Shown here one piece after another: positions 20,386 through 22,197 of a stretch of DNA of 22,197 nt. A program made the translations under genes and the position numbers. The notes beneath the pieces were generated by a model. The model searched no databases, was not told the origin of the DNA, and saw nothing but the letters and a program-made list of their open reading frames with translations. The stretch spans positions 1-22,197 of IMG/VR virus record IMGVR_UViG_3300027782_000397; one strand, 5' to 3'. Numbering within the stretch: position 1 is the first letter of the stretch; every line of letters begins with the position of its first letter. The stretch comes from a virus.

Positions 20386-20931
20386 ATAAAATTAGTTATA
20401 TTACATTTGTCAATCAAATCAATAATCGATAAACACTTCGCGGATAACTATACTTATTACAAAAGTGTATGTAAACGTTATTATAATGGTAGGTACTTAG
20501 CCGAAGATATGCTTCACGAACTTTATATAAAATTAAGCAACTCTAATCCCGATCAAATTGAACGCTATCACAAAGCAAATAAATTAAATTGTTTAGGGTT
20601 ATTAATTATTAAAGATTTATTTCGTCATCGGACTCAAAAGCTATTCCACATAGATGGCAATACTTCTAATTTATTTGAAGCAGCTAACTTTGAGATTTTA
20701 GATTTTAAACAAGTTGATGAGGAGTACTTTCAAATAGATGAAATCTTAATTGATAAAATAAAAAATTGTATCTTTGATGGGTTACTAAACCAGGATCACG
20801 ATATTGAAGTATTTGTAATGGCTCAGATAGAACCATTATATAGAATGGAGCAACGAACTAAAATAAATCGTAGCAGCTTAAAGAAAGCTTACGAGAATGC
20901 AAGGATTAAACTTAAAAACCAATTAAAATGA
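20371..20931 (+). CDS. Sigma-70-like transcription factor
   Basis: This is up to 186 residues. Residues 16-60 (SIIDKHFADNYTYYKSVCKR, then GRYLAEDMLHELYIKL) resemble sigma region 2, whose ..AED..HE.Y..L helix is well kept; the last 40 residues (EQRTKINRSSLKKAYENARI) read like a region 4 helix-turn-helix. Related proteins precede the terminase genes of other Bacteroidota phages. It could direct RNA polymerase to late promoters. The start is uncertain: ATG 20371 lies within the divergent promoter region, and if the promoter at 20378-20409 is used the gene would need TTG 20407 or a rarer start codon, as no other in-frame ATG follows soon. Confidence 0.65.
   Translation: MISCKIKLVILHLSIKSIIDKHFADNYTYYKSVCKRYYNGRYLAEDMLHELYIKLSNSNPDQIERYHKANKLNCLGLLIIKDLFRHRTQKLFHIDGNTSNLFEAANFEILDFKQVDEEYFQIDEILIDKIKNCIFDGLLNQDHDIEVFVMAQIEPLYRMEQRTKINRSSLKKAYENARIKLKNQLK
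20378..20409 (+). promoter_or_regulatory. Rightward promoter facing the sigma-like/terminase genes
   Basis: GTTG (20378-20381), 20 bases, TACATTTG (20402-20409). The -7 box matches fully, the -33 box differs by one base. Its -33 element abuts that of the leftward promoter, so one bound protein could affect both. If used, transcription starts near 20414, downstream of the first ATG of the next frame. Confidence 0.6.
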
Positions 20932-21170
20932 AAACACAAAACTTAAATCACATTAAAGAAAACGTTGAACTATTCAGAATGTGGGTAGCTAATAACGAAC
21001 ACTTACAAAACTCAATGGATGTTTTACAACCAGTTATTGAAGTTTACAACGAAGAATTCCCGCAACAAGCTATCGGACTATCAAACTGCAAAGAATGTTT
21101 ATTAGATATGCTTAGATGGGCCATCGGACTAACAAAAGAAGAAGTTAAAAAGAAAAAAAATGAAATATAA
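20928..21170 (+). CDS. Small helical protein, unknown
   Basis: This 80-residue product, coupled to the sigma-like gene by ATGA, is helical and acidic (NHIKENVELFRMWVANNEHL, LQPVIEVYNEEFPQQ, CLLDMLRWAIGL) with a Lys-rich tail. No family is recognised. It contains one TATCGGAC octamer and one CATCGGAC in its codons. Confidence 0.6.
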   Translation: MKTQNLNHIKENVELFRMWVANNEHLQNSMDVLQPVIEVYNEEFPQQAIGLSNCKECLLDMLRWAIGLTKEEVKKKKNEI

Positions 21171-21255
21171 TTATATAACATACACAACTTTAGTTCCAAC
21201 ATTTGATTGTTATACAAGTAGTCTTATCGGAACATTCTATATTATACTGAATTAA
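21160..21255 (+). CDS. Possible 31-residue peptide
   Basis: An ATG overlapping the end of the previous gene opens a 31-codon frame (MKYNYITYTTLVPTFDCYTS, then IGTFYIIL). It ends directly before the ATG of the next small gene. Position suggests a real gene; composition is not informative. Low support. Confidence 0.4.
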   Translation: MKYNYITYTTLVPTFDCYTSSLIGTFYIILN

Positions 21256-21375
21256 ATGGCAAAGACTAAAGAACTAACTATTAAAAAAACATTCGGTAAA
21301 CGAAAAATCGGTAAGGCCAAGAAATCAATTTGTAAACGAGATAGGAAAACTAAAACTTATAAAGGACAAGGATAA
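21256..21375 (+). CDS. Small, very basic conserved protein
   Basis: This 39-residue product begins MAKTKELTIKKTFGKRK and ends KTYKGQG, with Lys/Arg in nearly half of the positions. I know the pattern (GKRK.GKAKKS...K.......Y.GQG) from tiny proteins upstream of terminase genes in Bacteroidota phages. It probably binds nucleic acid. It follows the preceding stop without a gap. Confidence 0.7.
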   Translation: MAKTKELTIKKTFGKRKIGKAKKSICKRDRKTKTYKGQG

Positions 21376-21394
21376 ACTCTTATCGGACTAAACT

Positions 21395-21844
21395 ATGCCT
21401 AAAAAATATATAGACACACCTGAAGAACTTTGGACCATGTTTCAAGAATACCTAAACTCACTAGAAGTATTAGAAATGGAAGTACCTCACGTTAAACTAG
21501 GCACAGTTAAAATTCATACCCAAGAACCTCCAACTATGGAAGGTTTTAAATACTTCGGCTCTAACTACTTTGAAATCAAAGGTAAAGACAACGTTACAAT
21601 TAAACACTATATTGATAATTCTAATAATTCTTATGATGACTATTGTACAATCGTTACACGCATAAAGGACTATATTTATAAACATAACTTTAGTAGGGCA
21701 GCAGTCGGAATATATAAAGAAAGTTTAATAGCCAAACAATTAGGATTAAGTGAAAAAATTATTCAAACCGTATTTACTGAACAACCATTATTCCCTGATA
21801 GACGAATTCCAAAATTAGATGTTTCTCAGAACCACAGCGATTGA
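21395..21844 (+). CDS. Terminase small subunit
   Basis: This 149-residue protein starts MPKKYIDTPEELWTMFQEYL, a helix typical of gp3-type DNA-packaging proteins; PPTMEGFKYFG in the middle and the helical FSRAAVGIYKESLIAKQLGL near the end support it. The small subunit recognises the packaging start site and controls the large subunit. It overlaps the large-subunit start by 26 bases, as usual for terminase pairs. An octamer TATCGGAC lies 14 bases before its start. Confidence 0.75.
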   Translation: MPKKYIDTPEELWTMFQEYLNSLEVLEMEVPHVKLGTVKIHTQEPPTMEGFKYFGSNYFEIKGKDNVTIKHYIDNSNNSYDDYCTIVTRIKDYIYKHNFSRAAVGIYKESLIAKQLGLSEKIIQTVFTEQPLFPDRRIPKLDVSQNHSD

Positions 21845-22197
21845 TAAAATACTTGAATTAACTAAATTTGTCAAAGGCATTCAAGGAGGTACAAGTGCTG
21901 GTAAAACATTTGGTATATTACCTATTCTTATTGATGATGCTGCCGAATATCCACTAACCGAAACAAGTGTTGTTGCTGAATCTATTCCACATTTAAAGAG
22001 GGGTGCAATCAAAGACTTTAAAAAGATAATGGTAGAAACCAAACGTTGGCAAGATGATAGGTGGAATGGAACTGACTTTAAATATACATTTGCTAATCAA
22101 TCGGTTATTGAGTTCTTTAGTGCAGATAGTGATTCTAAACTAAGGGGTGCAAGACGTGATTATCTATACATGAATGAGTGCAATAATATGACCTTGC
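21819..22197 (+). CDS. Terminase large subunit, N-terminal part (3' truncated by window edge)
   Basis: The first 126 codons are visible, no stop inside the window. The start ATG at 21819 lies within the small-subunit gene in another frame. The ATPase Walker A is QGGTSAGKTFG (residues 22-32), and the strand YLYMNECNN near the window end fits the Walker B with its catalytic Glu (an NE rather than DE pair, as in many phage terminases). RWNGTDFKYTF and LRGARRDYLYMNE are typical for the large subunit of Bacteroidota phages. The protein pumps DNA into the prohead through the portal; the C-terminal nuclease domain must lie outside the window. Confidence 0.92.
   Translation, partial: MFLRTTAIDKILELTKFVKGIQGGTSAGKTFGILPILIDDAAEYPLTETSVVAESIPHLKRGAIKDFKKIMVETKRWQDDRWNGTDFKYTFANQSVIEFFSADSDSKLRGARRDYLYMNECNNMTL

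Overview
The window is a piece of a tailed double-stranded DNA phage (or prophage) of a Bacteroidota host, most likely a flavobacterium-type host. The evidence is strongly AT-rich DNA, A-rich starts with almost no Shine-Dalgarno sequences, several sites matching the Bacteroidota promoter (TTTG, about 20 bases, TAnnTTTG), and many small protein families typical of Bacteroidota phages. No integrase, tRNA, rRNA, CRISPR array or insertion sequence was seen. Both ends cut through genes: the probable major capsid gene at the left and the large terminase gene at the right. In a circular or permuted genome these two ends would face the same missing late region, which would have to hold tail genes such as a tape measure, absent here.

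There are three transcription blocks. Block 1 (+, 1-8874) is late. It holds the capsid gene end, a conserved structural protein, an intrinsic terminator, a small structural protein, a long portal with an extra C-terminal domain, head-tail connector and completion candidates, a virion protein, a glycine-rich tip or adhesin protein and a tail-fibre-associated protein. A dense lysis cassette follows (6441-8874): small membrane and coiled-coil proteins, an L,D-transpeptidase-like protein, a T4-type lysozyme, a holin candidate, a 29-residue membrane peptide and an overlapping pair resembling spanins. It meets block 2 with no base between stop codons.

Block 2 (-, 20349 down to 8875) is early. From its promoter end it carries a small HTH regulator, a series of small unknown genes (several under 60 residues), an SSB-like protein, an HNH-type protein, an ERF annealing protein, a YqaJ/lambda-type exonuclease, a ParB-domain DNA methyltransferase, an unknown protein, NinG, a metallophosphoesterase, three tiny genes, a replication-initiation protein and the DnaB helicase. 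Distal accessory genes include a HExxH protein and a PD-(D/E)XK nuclease candidate. The recombination genes and the replication genes form one functional unit. The initiator-dnaB pair has its own promoter and a leader hairpin with a U-tract that ends 7 bases before the initiator start, which looks like an attenuator or a mobile palindrome.

Block 3 (+, 20371 to end) diverges from the HTH regulator across a compact pair of promoters. It has a sigma-factor-like protein, small proteins, and the small and large terminase subunits, leading into the late genes. The layout suggests a switch at 20350-20410 between the early block and the sigma-like/packaging block.

The most notable unexplained items are the octamer TATCGGAC, found eight times in different reading frames, the leader hairpin before the initiator-dnaB pair, the near-identical early promoters, a shared AACCC/AAATCATG start context, and the unusual spanin-like pair.
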